Below are positions 17,444 to 26,849 of a stretch of 64,000 nucleotides of DNA, in pieces; position 1 is the first letter of the stretch; each line of letters opens with the position of its first letter. The notes beneath the pieces are model-generated. The model saw only the letters and a program-made list of their open reading frames with translations. It was not told the origin of the DNA and did not search any database. Origin of the DNA: an uncultured Ruminococcus sp. (GTDB taxonomy: Bacteria; Bacillota; Clostridia; Oscillospirales; Ruminococcaceae); contig CAKSAK010000004.1 in the NCBI GenBank assembly GCA_934435205.1, forward strand, positions 124,001 through 188,000. The letters are read 5' to 3'. A program made the position numbers and the translations under genes.

Positions 17444-20120
17444 TATTTTCCTTACGCTTCTTTCTTGCTATGCCGTATATCACTGCACCAACTGCCGCAG
17501 CGGCGCATACGCCTGCCCCAACAGCTATAGGAAGCTTGCTTTTGCCTGACTTTTTGCTTTCAGACTTTGCAGGCTTTTCCTGCTCAAATGGAATCTTTCC
17601 GCCTGTTACCTGCATAGCGTCAATTGTATATTTGCCTGACTTTATAGTTACCTTTGCGGTGTGAGCGCCCTCAGCCAAACCTTCAAAATGGCATGATATC
17701 TCACGCTGACCTGTTCTTGAAACTGTCACCATCTGCTCATCACCGCCGTCTATGGATACGCCAAGTACAGCGTTTTCTCTTGTTTCACCTGAAAGCGCAA
17801 AGCCTGTGCCCTCAAAGCTTACTGTGAAAGAGTCGCCCTCGCCGCCCTTTGATGAGGTGCGCTTGTAGTTTTTGAAACTGCTCATAAGGTTGTGATCCCA
17901 ATTGCCCTCGAAAGTGAAGCAAGAGTCTGTTTCGTCAAAGCGTGTAACATATGTGTCACTGCCCTCTACAGGCTCAGCAGAGAAGTTGTCAAAGCTGTTT
18001 TTGTTGTATGAGCTGAAAAGTGACGCTCTGCCTGCGCTGATAAGGGACTCGCCTTCATTCACAGTGTATTCAGCCACCATGTTTCCGTCAACATATCCAC
18101 GGATAACGTTGTTTACAGCCTCAACTTTCAGCTTGTGAGAAGCCATGCCGTCAAAGCCGTCTATGCTTCCACTGCTAAGAGTGCCGTCATTTGCTTTAAG
18201 CTCCCAACTTCCGTTCTCATAAAGCTTTATCCAATATCCGCTGTATGAGTTACAGCCAAGCGTGTATCTCAGACCAACGCCCACATAGTTTGTGGCTGTG
18301 TCCTGTGAAGCCTCAAAAGCAGCGTCAACATTCACTGAGTAGTTATACCACCTGTCATCACCGAATGTGGTCACAGGTTCAGGGGTGTAGCCCCACTCGT
18401 TGGCTTTCATGTCAGCCGTTATCTGCTGAACGAGCTTGTTGCCATTGTCGGTCTTTTCCACCTCGAAAGCTCCGCCCTGATCTGTTGTGTATCTTGGTGC
18501 ATTGCCCCTTGATGATAGATAATTCTCAGGATAGCCTGCATATTCAAAATCGTCCGAATATGGAAGCTTCAAAACTGTGCGCTGGCTCTCGTCAGCGTTT
18601 TTGTATTCAGTGCGCTCAGGTGTAACAGTAGTAATTGTCACAATAGAATTTGGCTTCACTGTCACAGAGTATGTGTAAGCTCCGCTGTTCTCTGTAGGGG
18701 TTATATCCTCAGTTTTCTTGAAATAATTCTCGTCATATCTGCCGTCGATGCTGTCAGGACCTCTTGTTTCCCATACGCTCACGTTTGAGGAAGCCTTGTC
18801 AAGTCCTGATACCTTGAGATCGTACTGTATAGGTTCGCTTGTGGTGTTTGTGATAACAGTGCTGTAGTCGCCTGTTTCTGTGTCTGTAGCAGTCATGTAG
18901 CTGTAAACTGCGTCAACGATTGCGTGACCGTCGCCGCCTTTTTGACCGTCACTGTAACAGCCACTGTCAACGAACGCCCAGCCTTTTTCAATAAACTGTG
19001 AGAAGTGCAGTGACATATAAAATCCGCTGTCAAGCATATAATAACCGCTCCAAGGGTCGCAGGCTGAGATAAGCTGTTTCTGACAGTAGCAAGCGCCGTC
19101 ATAGTATGCCGACACAACAGGCTGATACTCATAAAGTGTCATTTTGCCGTTTGGATACATTCCGATTATTCTGTTTGCGATATCAAGGGTGCCATTTATG
19201 CCTGCCAATCCTGAGCCGTCATATCTGTATGTACCCTGCGCATATGCCATTGGCGAGCTTGCTTCGCTGAACCAAAGCTCTTTGTTTTCTTCGTATGCAA
19301 GCTTCTGAGCGTTCTCAGTGGATTCGCTTGTGTAATGGCTTCCCACCACGTCAACAGCGTTCATAAGCTCGCTGTCCTCATACATTCTGTCTGCAAAGCC
19401 CCATGTGCAGACCTCTTCACCACCCACTATCTTTATCTTTGAATAGTCGTAAGGGGTATCCTTTTCACTTTTCAGATGTGAGGAAAGATACTTGACCCAT
19501 TCAAGGTCAGCTCCACGCTCGTTTTGCACCGCACTTACATAGTCAAATTCAAGCCCATATGTTTCATAAGCGGCGTCAAGGGTGTTTTTATACCACTTGT
19601 ACCTTGCGGCATAAACGTCTGAGGCACTGGATACCCACTTTGGTTCGCTCCACCAAAGCATATCTAAAGTGAGGTCAGGGTTTATCTTCTTTGCGTCAGC
19701 GGCAAGCTGATAAGCTGCACCTCTTGTTACGTCAGCCTTTTCGTCCGCTGTTCTCATTACAGACGGCTCTGTGCCTGATGATGAGTTTATATCTGCACCC
19801 ATTTCCACCTTAAGGTGAGTAATGCCGATGCCCTCCTTGCCAAACATATACTCCATTATCTGCTCATATGCCTCAGGGTGTTCAGCCTTGTAGTCAAGCA
19901 AAAGCCTTGACGAGTTGTTACCGCTCACCATGCCTGCGCCCCTGTAGCGCATATTTTCTTTGAGCTGGGTCGTAGTTCCGTCAATAACTAACTCTCTGGT
20001 ATTATTTGTGTTGCTATCCTTCACTGTTGTTCCCTCCGCACTGCAATTGTAAGCGCCTGCACCCGATATCATCATCACCAAAGCTGACACCATTGAAGCG
20101 CACCGTTTAAGTATCGTCAT
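17436..20120 (-). CDS. Secreted, membrane-anchored GH59 galactocerebrosidase-like galactosidase
   Basis: An 894-residue protein. Residues 1-30 are a signal peptide. The catalytic region (about 45-510) has YRGAGMVSGNNSSRLLL, the likely acid/base Glu in VQNERG (E201), the nucleophile in ELWFSEASS (E286) and DPWSGYY, all in the order of animal galactocerebrosidase. A LamG-like module follows (about 530-700, LPYSDDFEYAG), then another beta module (720-830), a Lys/Ser-rich linker and one C-terminal membrane helix with a KKRK stop. The start is ATG 20120 after AAGGAGGAAAACTT; an earlier ATG overlaps that site. GH59 enzymes release beta-linked galactose from glycolipids or glycans. It has its own promoter and a neighbouring AraC regulator. 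Confidence 0.85.
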   Translation of the reverse strand: MTILKRCASMVSALVMMISGAGAYNCSAEGTTVKDSNTNNTRELVIDGTTTQLKENMRYRGAGMVSGNNSSRLLLDYKAEHPEAYEQIMEYMFGKEGIGITHLKVEMGADINSSSGTEPSVMRTADEKADVTRGAAYQLAADAKKINPDLTLDMLWWSEPKWVSSASDVYAARYKWYKNTLDAAYETYGLEFDYVSAVQNERGADLEWVKYLSSHLKSEKDTPYDYSKIKIVGGEEVCTWGFADRMYEDSELMNAVDVVGSHYTSESTENAQKLAYEENKELWFSEASSPMAYAQGTYRYDGSGLAGINGTLDIANRIIGMYPNGKMTLYEYQPVVSAYYDGACYCQKQLISACDPWSGYYMLDSGFYMSLHFSQFIEKGWAFVDSGCYSDGQKGGDGHAIVDAVYSYMTATDTETGDYSTVITNTTSEPIQYDLKVSGLDKASSNVSVWETRGPDSIDGRYDENYFKKTEDITPTENSGAYTYSVTVKPNSIVTITTVTPERTEYKNADESQRTVLKLPYSDDFEYAGYPENYLSSRGNAPRYTTDQGGAFEVEKTDNGNKLVQQITADMKANEWGYTPEPVTTFGDDRWYNYSVNVDAAFEASQDTATNYVGVGLRYTLGCNSYSGYWIKLYENGSWELKANDGTLSSGSIDGFDGMASHKLKVEAVNNVIRGYVDGNMVAEYTVNEGESLISAGRASLFSSYNKNSFDNFSAEPVEGSDTYVTRFDETDSCFTFEGNWDHNLMSSFKNYKRTSSKGGEGDSFTVSFEGTGFALSGETRENAVLGVSIDGGDEQMVTVSRTGQREISCHFEGLAEGAHTAKVTIKSGKYTIDAMQVTGGKIPFEQEKPAKSESKKSGKSKLPIAVGAGVCAAAAVGAVIYGIARKKRKENND

Positions 20121-20167
20121 AAGTTTTCCTCCTTGCATAAAGCATAGCTTCTTGCTTTCTTATGACA

Positions 20168-20196
20168 ATTATAAGCTTAAAAGAGTGTATGGTCAA
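20168..20196 (-). promoter_or_regulatory. Promoter of the GH59-MATE operon
   Basis: Minus strand TTGACC (20191-20196), 17 bp, TATAAT (20168-20173). ATTTTGC occurs twice just upstream (20205 and 20231), a weak candidate regulator site. Confidence 0.75.
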
Positions 20197-20280
20197 TCTG
20201 AAATATTTTGCATATTATTAATATCCGAACATTTTGCTTTGAGATATACTAAGAAAATTCGAATAAAGCTTAAAATATTA

Positions 20281-21099
20281 TTACAAACCTGTTCCTCTTG
20301 ACCTGCGATACTCTCTTGGCGAAACGCCCTCCAGCTTTTTGAAAACGATGCTGAAATAGTTTCTGTCCTCATAGCCCACCTGCTTGCCTATGTCGCCTAT
20401 GTCAGTGTCGGTGTTAAGAAGCATTGATTTTGCCTGAGAGATGCGTCGTTTTGCAATATATTCAAGGGGACGCATTGAAGTTTCTGCTTTAAAAACACGG
20501 CAGAAATGCTGTACTGACACTCCTGAAAGTCCTGCAAGTGTTTCTGCGGTGATATCCTCCATGTATCGGCTGTCGATATACAAAAGCGCCTGCCTTGTAA
20601 TGCTTCCCACGTTTTTTCGGCTGTCAGGGGAAAGCATTGCGGTCCTCATGGCGAGGATATATTCATACACAAGTGCGGAAGTTTTTTCACCACAGTTCAC
20701 AGGGTCGGAAGCGGCGGCTAAAATGCGCTCAAAAAGCTGAACAGGCTTTTGCGTGTTTATTTCAGGGGAGAATTTAAAGCCGTCAAAGCCTAAGTTTGCA
20801 AGCATTTGCCCTGCAAACTCTCCTCGGAAAACTATCCAATTCGTTATCCAGCTCCCATTTGCAGGATAATATTCATGGGGAACGCTAGGCGGCAGATAAA
20901 ATGCCGAGCCTTTTGTCTGCACAAATTCTTCATTTCCAACGATCAGCCTGCCCTCGCCCCCTGAGGTAAAAAGAAGCTGATGTGAGACAAGCCCTTTTTC
21001 TCTTGTGACGTGAAATTCAGGGTCGGAAATGCCTATTCCGGTGAGATAAAAGGGCAGAGAAGTCTGCCTGCCAATAACAGGATATATGACCTTTGTCAC
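20281..21099 (-). CDS. AraC-family regulator, probably of the GH59-MATE operon
   Basis: A 272-residue protein with an N-terminal cupin sensing domain (HQLLFTSGGEGRLIV and FYLPPSVPHEY, about 40-90) and a C-terminal AraC DNA-binding domain (about 170-270, ending NYFSIVFKKLEGVSPREYRR). The start is GTG at 21099 with GGAGGTGC 8 bases upstream. It lies directly upstream of the GH59 gene in the same direction, so it probably controls that gene in response to a host or dietary sugar. It is only generally similar to the lac AraC. Confidence 0.87.
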   Translation of the reverse strand: MTKVIYPVIGRQTSLPFYLTGIGISDPEFHVTREKGLVSHQLLFTSGGEGRLIVGNEEFVQTKGSAFYLPPSVPHEYYPANGSWITNWIVFRGEFAGQMLANLGFDGFKFSPEINTQKPVQLFERILAAASDPVNCGEKTSALVYEYILAMRTAMLSPDSRKNVGSITRQALLYIDSRYMEDITAETLAGLSGVSVQHFCRVFKAETSMRPLEYIAKRRISQAKSMLLNTDTDIGDIGKQVGYEDRNYFSIVFKKLEGVSPREYRRSRGTGL

Positions 21100-21136
21100 T
21101 GCCGCACCTCCATTTCAAAGTGTAGCTTCTTGGTAA

Positions 21137-21165
21137 ATTATATATCCACAAGGGAAGTTTGTCAA
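21137..21165 (-). promoter_or_regulatory. Consensus promoter of the AraC gene
   Basis: Minus strand TTGACA (21160-21165), 17 bp, TATAAT (21137-21142): a perfect consensus. Confidence 0.88.
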
Positions 21166-21176
21166 TAGTTCGGGGC

Positions 21177-21205
21177 TTGACTATGAGAAAACATTGTGCT
21201 AAACT
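21177..21205 (+). promoter_or_regulatory. azlCD promoter
   Basis: TTGACT (21177-21182), 17 bp, TAAACT (21200-21205). It rules out an azlC start at 21196, which would lie upstream of the transcript. Confidence 0.65.
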
Positions 21206-21249
21206 TTTATACACGGCGTTTTTCGACACAGCGAACGCCCGAAAGGCAG

Positions 21250-21984
21250 ATGAACATTTTGGAAAAAACTCACGATAGAAAAGCATTCAAAGCCCTGAAA
21301 TGGGCTTTCCCATATACAATACCTATCTTCGCAGGCTTTTGGTTTTTAGGCATTGCCTATGGCATTTATGCCAATGCATCAGGTTTCAGCTTTGTCTACC
21401 CCCTCATAATGAGCATGGCGATATACGGCGGAAGCCTTGAATTTATCACAGTAAGTATGCTTTTATCTCCCTTTGCGCCTGTGCAAACGCTGATAATGGC
21501 TATCATGATACAGGCAAGGCACTTGTTTTATGGCATTTCGATGCTGGATAAGTTCAAAGGTCTTGGTTGGAAAAAGTATTATCTTATCTACGGAATGTGC
21601 GACGAAACTTTCAGCATAAACTACTCCGCAGAGATACCCGAGGACGTTGACAGAGGTTGGTTTTATTTCTTTGTTACCCTCCTCAATCAGATATATTGGG
21701 TGAGTGGTGCAACAATCGGCGGTCTTATGGGTGATCTTATAAGCTTTAACACAAAGGGTCTTGACTTTGCAATGACTGCGCTTTTCGTTGTAATATTTCT
21801 CGACCAGTGGCTCAAAGAAAAACACCACATGAGCGCATGGATAGGCTTGATATCAAGCGTTGTCTGCCTGTTGCTTTTTGGTGCAGACGATTTCATGATA
21901 CCCACAATGATATGTATTCTCGTTCTGCTCACCGTTTTCCGCAAGCCAATAGAAAACCCTGAGAAAGCAGGTGACGCAAAGTGA
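21250..21984 (+). CDS. azlC: Branched-chain amino acid exporter, large subunit
   Basis: A 244-residue membrane protein of the AzlC family, with KWAFPYTIPIFAGFWFLGIAYGI near the N-terminus and the conserved GGSLEFITV and QARHLFYG motifs. AzlC and AzlD together export branched-chain amino acids and analogues. I chose ATG 21250 (GAAAGG just upstream) because a GTG at 21196 precedes the promoter -10. The stop overlaps the azlD start by 4 bases. Confidence 0.9.
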   Translation: MNILEKTHDRKAFKALKWAFPYTIPIFAGFWFLGIAYGIYANASGFSFVYPLIMSMAIYGGSLEFITVSMLLSPFAPVQTLIMAIMIQARHLFYGISMLDKFKGLGWKKYYLIYGMCDETFSINYSAEIPEDVDRGWFYFFVTLLNQIYWVSGATIGGLMGDLISFNTKGLDFAMTALFVVIFLDQWLKEKHHMSAWIGLISSVVCLLLFGADDFMIPTMICILVLLTVFRKPIENPEKAGDAK

Positions 21985-22310
21985 CGATAACTCAGCAGAT
22001 AATCACCATAGTAATGTGCGTGCTAGGCACTGTCCTCACAAGAGCGCTCCCGTTTCTTATTTTCAACGGCAAACGCCCCACTCCACGCTATGTGCAGTAT
22101 CTGGGCAAGGTGCTTCCAAGCGCAATATTCAGTATGCTCGTGGTGTATTGCCTTAGAAACGTAACTCCACTGCATTACAGCTACGGTTTGCCAGAGCTTA
22201 TCGCCATAGGCGTGACAGTAGCAGTGCATTTGTGGAAAAGGAAAATGCTCCTGTCTATTGCAGGGGGAACCATATGCTATATGCTTTTGGTACAGCTTGT
22301 GTTCAAATAA
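21981..22310 (+). CDS. azlD: Branched-chain amino acid exporter, small subunit
   Basis: A 109-residue protein with four membrane segments and the AzlD pattern (TRALPFLIF, YLGKVLPSAI). The start is GTG in the GTGA overlap with the azlC stop, so translation is coupled and stoichiometry is likely fixed. A terminator follows directly. Confidence 0.9.
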   Translation: MTITQQIITIVMCVLGTVLTRALPFLIFNGKRPTPRYVQYLGKVLPSAIFSMLVVYCLRNVTPLHYSYGLPELIAIGVTVAVHLWKRKMLLSIAGGTICYMLLVQLVFK

Positions 22311-22313
22311 AAC

Positions 22314-22342
22314 AAAGGGTCAGCACTTTCGCTGACCCTTTT
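22314..22342. terminator. Bidirectional terminator after azlD
   Basis: AAAGGGTCAGC/GCTGACCCTTT stem (22314-22324 with 22331-22341) with T-rich ends on both strands, between convergent azlD and the phosphoesterase gene. Confidence 0.88.
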
Positions 22343-22357
22343 ACTTTGCTCTGCTAT

Positions 22358-23479
22358 TTAATTCTCCGAAACATCAATAACAACATACTCAGATTTACAG
22401 CCCGTCTTGAACTTTATCGCCCAATCTGAAATGCCTGACGTTACGATAAAGTTTGTGTCCTCACGCTTTTCATAGCCGTATGTGCGGTCATTTCCGCCTA
22501 TGAGAGTGCCAAGAAAATTTATCGGTATGAGCTGACCGCCGTGTGTGTGACCTGACAGTACAAGGTCTACCTTTGAAGCCGCCTGTGCGTCATAATCGCA
22601 TGGCTGATGATCCATTACAACTGTGAACTTTGAGCTGTCAAGGTCCTTTGTAAGCTCCTTCATAGATGCCCTGTGACCGTCATTTTCCATTTCCTCTGAC
22701 CTGTCCTGCCTGCCTATTATGTAGAAACGATCGTCAATAAGCACAGTGTCGTCCTGAAGCACTGTAACATTGTTCTTTTCAAGCTCTGCAATAAGATCGT
22801 CGCCGCTGTAGCCACGATATGAGGGGTCATAATAGCCTTTGTCATGATTGCCGAATGAGAAATAAACGCCGTATTTTGTTTTCAGCTTGCCAAGAGCTTC
22901 ACAGCACTGTATCATGTCCTCTTTTGATGTGTCATCATCAACAAAGTCGCCTGTTATAAGCACCACATCAGGGTCAAGCTTTTGTATCTCCTCCATGTAT
23001 TTTGCAAAGCCGTCGCCATGGAAAGTTGTTCCAACGTGAGAATCTGCAAACTGAACTATCCTGATATCTCCCGACTTTTTGTCAGTTTTCAGGGTGTAGT
23101 CAGTTTCCCATACATTGTTGCAAAGATACCAGCCCACCGCAAGATACACTATAGTAAGCGGAATTGCAATAAATCCTGCAAGGCATTTGCTTGCATGTTT
23201 CTTTGATATCTTCTTTCCAATAAATATAAACAAATCGCACAAAAGCCAGAATATAACAAGATGTAAAAAACAGATTATCGCATTTATCTCGCCCCATATA
23301 AGCCATATTATTCCACTGGTCAGCACTATAAGTCCTGCACTTATGGCGTATTTAAGTATCTTTTTATCCTTTGAAAGCTTTTTTATAAAGCCGAAAGCCG
23401 ATATTCTTCTTGTGACATAAATAAAGCCCGCAACTGAGCTTGCCACCACAAGAATAGCTATCATTAACCATAAAAACAT
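22358..23479 (-). CDS. Membrane-anchored metallophosphoesterase
   Basis: A 373-residue protein with four N-terminal membrane segments (about 1-135) and a calcineurin-like phosphoesterase domain facing outward. The metal and catalytic motifs are in order: QFADSHVG, VLITGDFVDD, FGNHD, the later His in VMDHQP and SGHTHGG. Related to YkuE-type enzymes; the substrate is unknown. The start is ATG 23479, after AGGAGGC. Single gene. Confidence 0.85.
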   Translation of the reverse strand: MFLWLMIAILVVASSVAGFIYVTRRISAFGFIKKLSKDKKILKYAISAGLIVLTSGIIWLIWGEINAIICFLHLVIFWLLCDLFIFIGKKISKKHASKCLAGFIAIPLTIVYLAVGWYLCNNVWETDYTLKTDKKSGDIRIVQFADSHVGTTFHGDGFAKYMEEIQKLDPDVVLITGDFVDDDTSKEDMIQCCEALGKLKTKYGVYFSFGNHDKGYYDPSYRGYSGDDLIAELEKNNVTVLQDDTVLIDDRFYIIGRQDRSEEMENDGHRASMKELTKDLDSSKFTVVMDHQPCDYDAQAASKVDLVLSGHTHGGQLIPINFLGTLIGGNDRTYGYEKREDTNFIVTSGISDWAIKFKTGCKSEYVVIDVSEN

Positions 23480-23593
23480 ATTTTGCCTCCTGTAAAATTG
23501 CTGTAATATCATTATAAGTAGCAAAGCGGACTAATTTCAACAATTTTTTTTTAACATTTCTTTACCTCTGTTAACATTTGTACCTATGTGCTG

Positions 23594-23622
23594 TTGAAAA
23601 AAGCGACAATAAGTTGTATAAT
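23594..23622 (+). promoter_or_regulatory. Promoter of the acyl-ACP thioesterase gene
   Basis: TTGAAA (23594-23599), 17 bp, TATAAT (23617-23622), 30 bases before the start codon. Confidence 0.82.
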
Positions 23623-23651
23623 TATCATATAGCAGAATGGAGGAAAGCAAT

Positions 23652-24362
23652 ATGTATGAAATGAAACGCACTGTAAATTGCAGCCAGATAGGTTCGCATG
23701 GCATAATAAGAAATAGCTGCCTTGTTGACCTTTTGCAGGATTGCTCTGTTATCCACCTTGACACTCACCCTGTTATGTCACCTTTTTTCGAGCAGGAAAA
23801 CTGCGTGATGTTTCTTGTGTCAAGACAGCTCGATATCGTTCGCAGACCTGAGCAGAACGAAAAGCTTACAGTGAAAACATGGACCTATGAGCTAAAAAGA
23901 ATGTATGGCTACAGAAACACAGTTATATATGACGAAAATGGTGATATCTGCGTGAAGTCCATAGCTTCTGGTGCTTTCATGGATAAGACTTCTCAGCGGC
24001 CTATAAAAGCTCCACAGGAGCTTGTTGACAGGGTGAAGCTCTATCCAAAGCTTGATATGGAGTATCTTCCAAGAAAGATAGCCCTACCTGATACTGAGCC
24101 GCAGGTGTATGAGGATATCCCGGTGTTGAAATGCTATATCGACATGAACGAACACGTCAACAATGCGAGATATCTTGACATAACAGATGAGTTTGTGGAA
24201 AATGAGTCTGCTGTGAAGCGTATCCGTGTGGAATATAAAAAGCCCTTGAAGCGTGGTAAAGCCATAAAGGCTCTTGTTTATACCGATGAGGGCAGAAAAT
24301 TTGTGGAGCTTTGTGATGAAAATAATAAGCCATATTGCATTACAGAGTATGATTATAGGTGA
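23652..24362 (+). CDS. Acyl-ACP thioesterase (FatA/FatB family)
   Basis: A 236-residue double hot-dog protein. The first half has IGSHGIIRNSCLVDLLQDCS and the second the conserved NEHVNNARYLD (active-site region) and VEYKKPL. Such enzymes hydrolyse acyl-ACP to free fatty acid and set chain length. ATG 23652 follows GGAGGAAA; an ATG 15 bases earlier overlaps that site. Monocistronic, divergent from the phosphoesterase. Confidence 0.88.
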   Translation: MYEMKRTVNCSQIGSHGIIRNSCLVDLLQDCSVIHLDTHPVMSPFFEQENCVMFLVSRQLDIVRRPEQNEKLTVKTWTYELKRMYGYRNTVIYDENGDICVKSIASGAFMDKTSQRPIKAPQELVDRVKLYPKLDMEYLPRKIALPDTEPQVYEDIPVLKCYIDMNEHVNNARYLDITDEFVENESAVKRIRVEYKKPLKRGKAIKALVYTDEGRKFVELCDENNKPYCITEYDYR

Positions 24363-24426
24363 TAATGCACAAATCGAAACTTGCGACAAGCTGGCTTTGT
24401 TGTATAAAACATAGAAAGCATATTAA

Positions 24427-24460
24427 TCCTATTGACATAGTAGGAATAAAGTGATATAGT
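24427..24460 (+). promoter_or_regulatory. cysK promoter with Rrf2/CymR-like inverted repeat
   Basis: TTGACA (24432-24437), 17 bp, TATAGT (24455-24460). An inverted repeat TCCTA (24427-24431)...TAGGA (24441-24445) overlaps the -35, as CymR-type (Rrf2 family) repressor sites do on cysteine genes. Binding by such a protein is inference. Confidence 0.6.
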
Positions 24461-24529
24461 ATAACCATAGCAAACATAAGCGGTACAAAAAACCGCATAA
24501 AATAATTTTCATATCGGAGGTAGATTAAA

Positions 24530-25462
24530 ATGTCAAAGATCTATAAGGGCGTTTCGGAGCTTATCGGAAAAACTCCAATAATCGAAGCAGTTAATTTTGA
24601 AAAGGCAGTAGATGCTGACGCAACTATCCTTGCAAAGCTTGAATATTTCAACCCGGCAGGAAGCGTTAAGGACAGAGTTGCGCTTGCAATGATCGAGGAA
24701 GCTGAAAAGAAGGGCGTTCTCAAGAAAGGCGCAACTATCATTGAGCCTACATCGGGAAACACAGGTATCGGTCTTGCGGCTGTGGGCGTATCAAAGGGCT
24801 ACAAGGTAATTCTTACAATGCCTGAAACAATGAGTATCGAGAGAAGAAATCTTCTTAAGGCATACGGTGCACAGATAGTTCTCACAGAGGGTGCAAAGGG
24901 CATGACAGGAGCAATCAAGAAGGCTGACGAGCTTAAGGGCGAGATCGAGAACTCTGTTATCCTCGGTCAGTTCGTAAACCCAGCAAACCCAGCCGCTCAC
25001 TTTGCAACAACAGGTCCTGAGATCTGGGAAGATACAGACGGAAAGGTAGATATCTTTATCGCAGGCGTTGGCACAGGCGGAACAGTAACAGGCGTTGGTA
25101 AGTACCTCAAGTCCAAGAATCCTGACGTTAAGATAGTAGCAGTTGAGCCAGCAACTTCACCTGTTCTTTCACAGGGTAAGTCAGGTCCACACAAAATTCA
25201 GGGTATCGGCGCAGGCTTCGTTCCTGATGTTCTCGATACAAAGGTTTATGACGAGATCCTGCCTATTGAGAATGAGGACGCTTTCAAGACAGGCAACAAG
25301 TTCGCTAAAACAGAGGGTATCCTTGTTGGTATCTCATCAGGTGCAGCACTTAAAGCAGCCGAGATACTTTCAAAGAGACCTGAGAACAAGGGCAAGACTA
25401 TCGTTGCACTTCTCCCTGATACAGGTGAGAGATATCTTTCAACAGCACTTTTCGAGAGCTAA
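24530..25462 (+). CDS. cysK: Cysteine synthase (O-acetylserine sulfhydrylase)
   Basis: A 310-residue PLP enzyme joining O-acetylserine and sulfide to make cysteine. Visible are the PLP lysine in NPAGSVKDR (K47), the substrate loop EPTSGNTG, the phosphate-binding GTGGT and the C-terminal LLPDTGERYLST. GGAGG is 8 bases before the ATG. Monocistronic with a strong downstream terminator. Confidence 0.96.
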   Translation: MSKIYKGVSELIGKTPIIEAVNFEKAVDADATILAKLEYFNPAGSVKDRVALAMIEEAEKKGVLKKGATIIEPTSGNTGIGLAAVGVSKGYKVILTMPETMSIERRNLLKAYGAQIVLTEGAKGMTGAIKKADELKGEIENSVILGQFVNPANPAAHFATTGPEIWEDTDGKVDIFIAGVGTGGTVTGVGKYLKSKNPDVKIVAVEPATSPVLSQGKSGPHKIQGIGAGFVPDVLDTKVYDEILPIENEDAFKTGNKFAKTEGILVGISSGAALKAAEILSKRPENKGKTIVALLPDTGERYLSTALFES

Positions 25463-25556
25463 TCTCTCAAAATATACAAAATCGGAAAAAAGGCAGACAG
25501 TCAGGCAAGCTGACGTGTGACCCAATGAACAAGCTTTCTTCGATCAAATCCGATAT

Positions 25557-25606
25557 AAAAAGCCGCAGGGTGTACAGCGTAAAAACTGTATGCCCTGCGG
25601 CTTTTA
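25557..25606. terminator. Bidirectional terminator after cysK
   Basis: Long stem AAAAGCCGCAGGG...CCCTGCGGCTTTT (25557-25570 with 25593-25605) with T-rich ends on both strands. Confidence 0.9.
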
Positions 25607-25619
25607 TTAAAGAATCCCC

Positions 25620-26831
25620 TTATAGGCTTTGACCCATTATGTTATTATCAGAATGATCAGGCTCATACTCATAATCTATTCCGAGAGCATCTGAGAATGC
25701 CTTTGAAAGCTTGTCGTAATCAATGCCAAGTGCATTGTCTGTGTCATAAGAATTATCCGAATCGTCATCTTCTGCCGAGTTTACAGAAATTCCAAAGCAA
25801 ACCTTGTCCCCTGCGTCAATAACAGGTGTGGAAGAGATGTTGTAATCGTCAATGTAAAAGTTTGATATTATGTTGGTGACCTGCTCCGCAACAGCAGTGC
25901 TGTCTGCACCCTCCGGCACGTCAAGTGACATATATATAGTTTTTTCTTTGCCTGCCATTGCTTCCTTTATGCGCTCAGGTATATCATAAACGCTGTCAAG
26001 CTTCTTGGCATTCTTGCATATGTAGCAATCGTCAGTGGCAGTGCATTCAGGGAAGTCCTCTTTGTTCCAAGGATAAGAGCCGTCGTCCTTTGCAGTGTCA
26101 GGTACGTTGAAATATGCGTAGTCAGGAGCTTCATCGCCGCCGTCAAATGTCACATCAAGGTGATACCACTTGCCGTCTACCTTCACAACGTTCCAAGCGT
26201 GTTCGCCGTTTTCTGTTGAGTGTATTATCTTGCTGTCGATGCCTAGAACGTCAAAAAACAGCTTTATTGTTGTGGCATTTCCCACACAGATAGTAGAGTG
26301 GTCATGGAAAAATCCGTAAGGATTGTATGACTCGTCATCTTCACTGTCGTCAGATATCGCAACAAGGGAATCGTCATTAAAGTGGGTCTGAGAGAACACA
26401 TAATCATAAACAGCCTTTTCCTTGTCATATTCGCTCATGCCGTCTTTGATTATCTCGCCCACAGCCTTTTTAAGCTCTTTGAGTATGTATTTGTCCTTAT
26501 CGTCAGTGAGCTTTGAATCGTCACCCGACTTGTAAGCTTCAACCACTGCCGTATCGTCATAGATAGGGTGTATCTCACCGTTTACGTTGCCCTCTCCGTC
26601 TGCGTAATCGTATATATCCTCGCCCAGAATGTTGGAAAGCGTGTTTTCAAGCTTTTCAAGCTTGTCGTTAAGCTCTTTTATCTTCTCGCTGTCGCTGCTT
26701 TCTGATTGTGATGATGTGCTTTTAGCGATTTTAGTATCAGAACTGCTTTTATCTTTTGCACAGCCTGTCATACCCGCTGTAAGGCAGGTCAGACAAAGTG
26801 CAAGGGTAAGTATTTTTTTCGCTGTTGTCAT
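25620..26831 (-). CDS. Lipoprotein with transglutaminase-like (papain-fold) domain
   Basis: A 403-residue protein with lipobox LTAGMTGC (lipidated C24), a Ser/Asp-rich linker and a short coiled coil (SEKIKELNDKLEKLENTL). The transglutaminase-like core (about 120-260) has Cys in STICVGNATT, His in GEHAWN and Asp in YHLDVTFD, the usual triad order. Bacterial members are surface proteases or peptidoglycan/protein processing enzymes; the substrate here is unknown. It follows the DUF4358 lipoprotein by 18 bases. Confidence 0.82.
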   Translation of the reverse strand: MTTAKKILTLALCLTCLTAGMTGCAKDKSSSDTKIAKSTSSQSESSDSEKIKELNDKLEKLENTLSNILGEDIYDYADGEGNVNGEIHPIYDDTAVVEAYKSGDDSKLTDDKDKYILKELKKAVGEIIKDGMSEYDKEKAVYDYVFSQTHFNDDSLVAISDDSEDDESYNPYGFFHDHSTICVGNATTIKLFFDVLGIDSKIIHSTENGEHAWNVVKVDGKWYHLDVTFDGGDEAPDYAYFNVPDTAKDDGSYPWNKEDFPECTATDDCYICKNAKKLDSVYDIPERIKEAMAGKEKTIYMSLDVPEGADSTAVAEQVTNIISNFYIDDYNISSTPVIDAGDKVCFGISVNSAEDDDSDNSYDTDNALGIDYDKLSKAFSDALGIDYEYEPDHSDNNIMGQSL

Positions 26832-26849
26832 TTTTCTTTCCTCCGTTTT

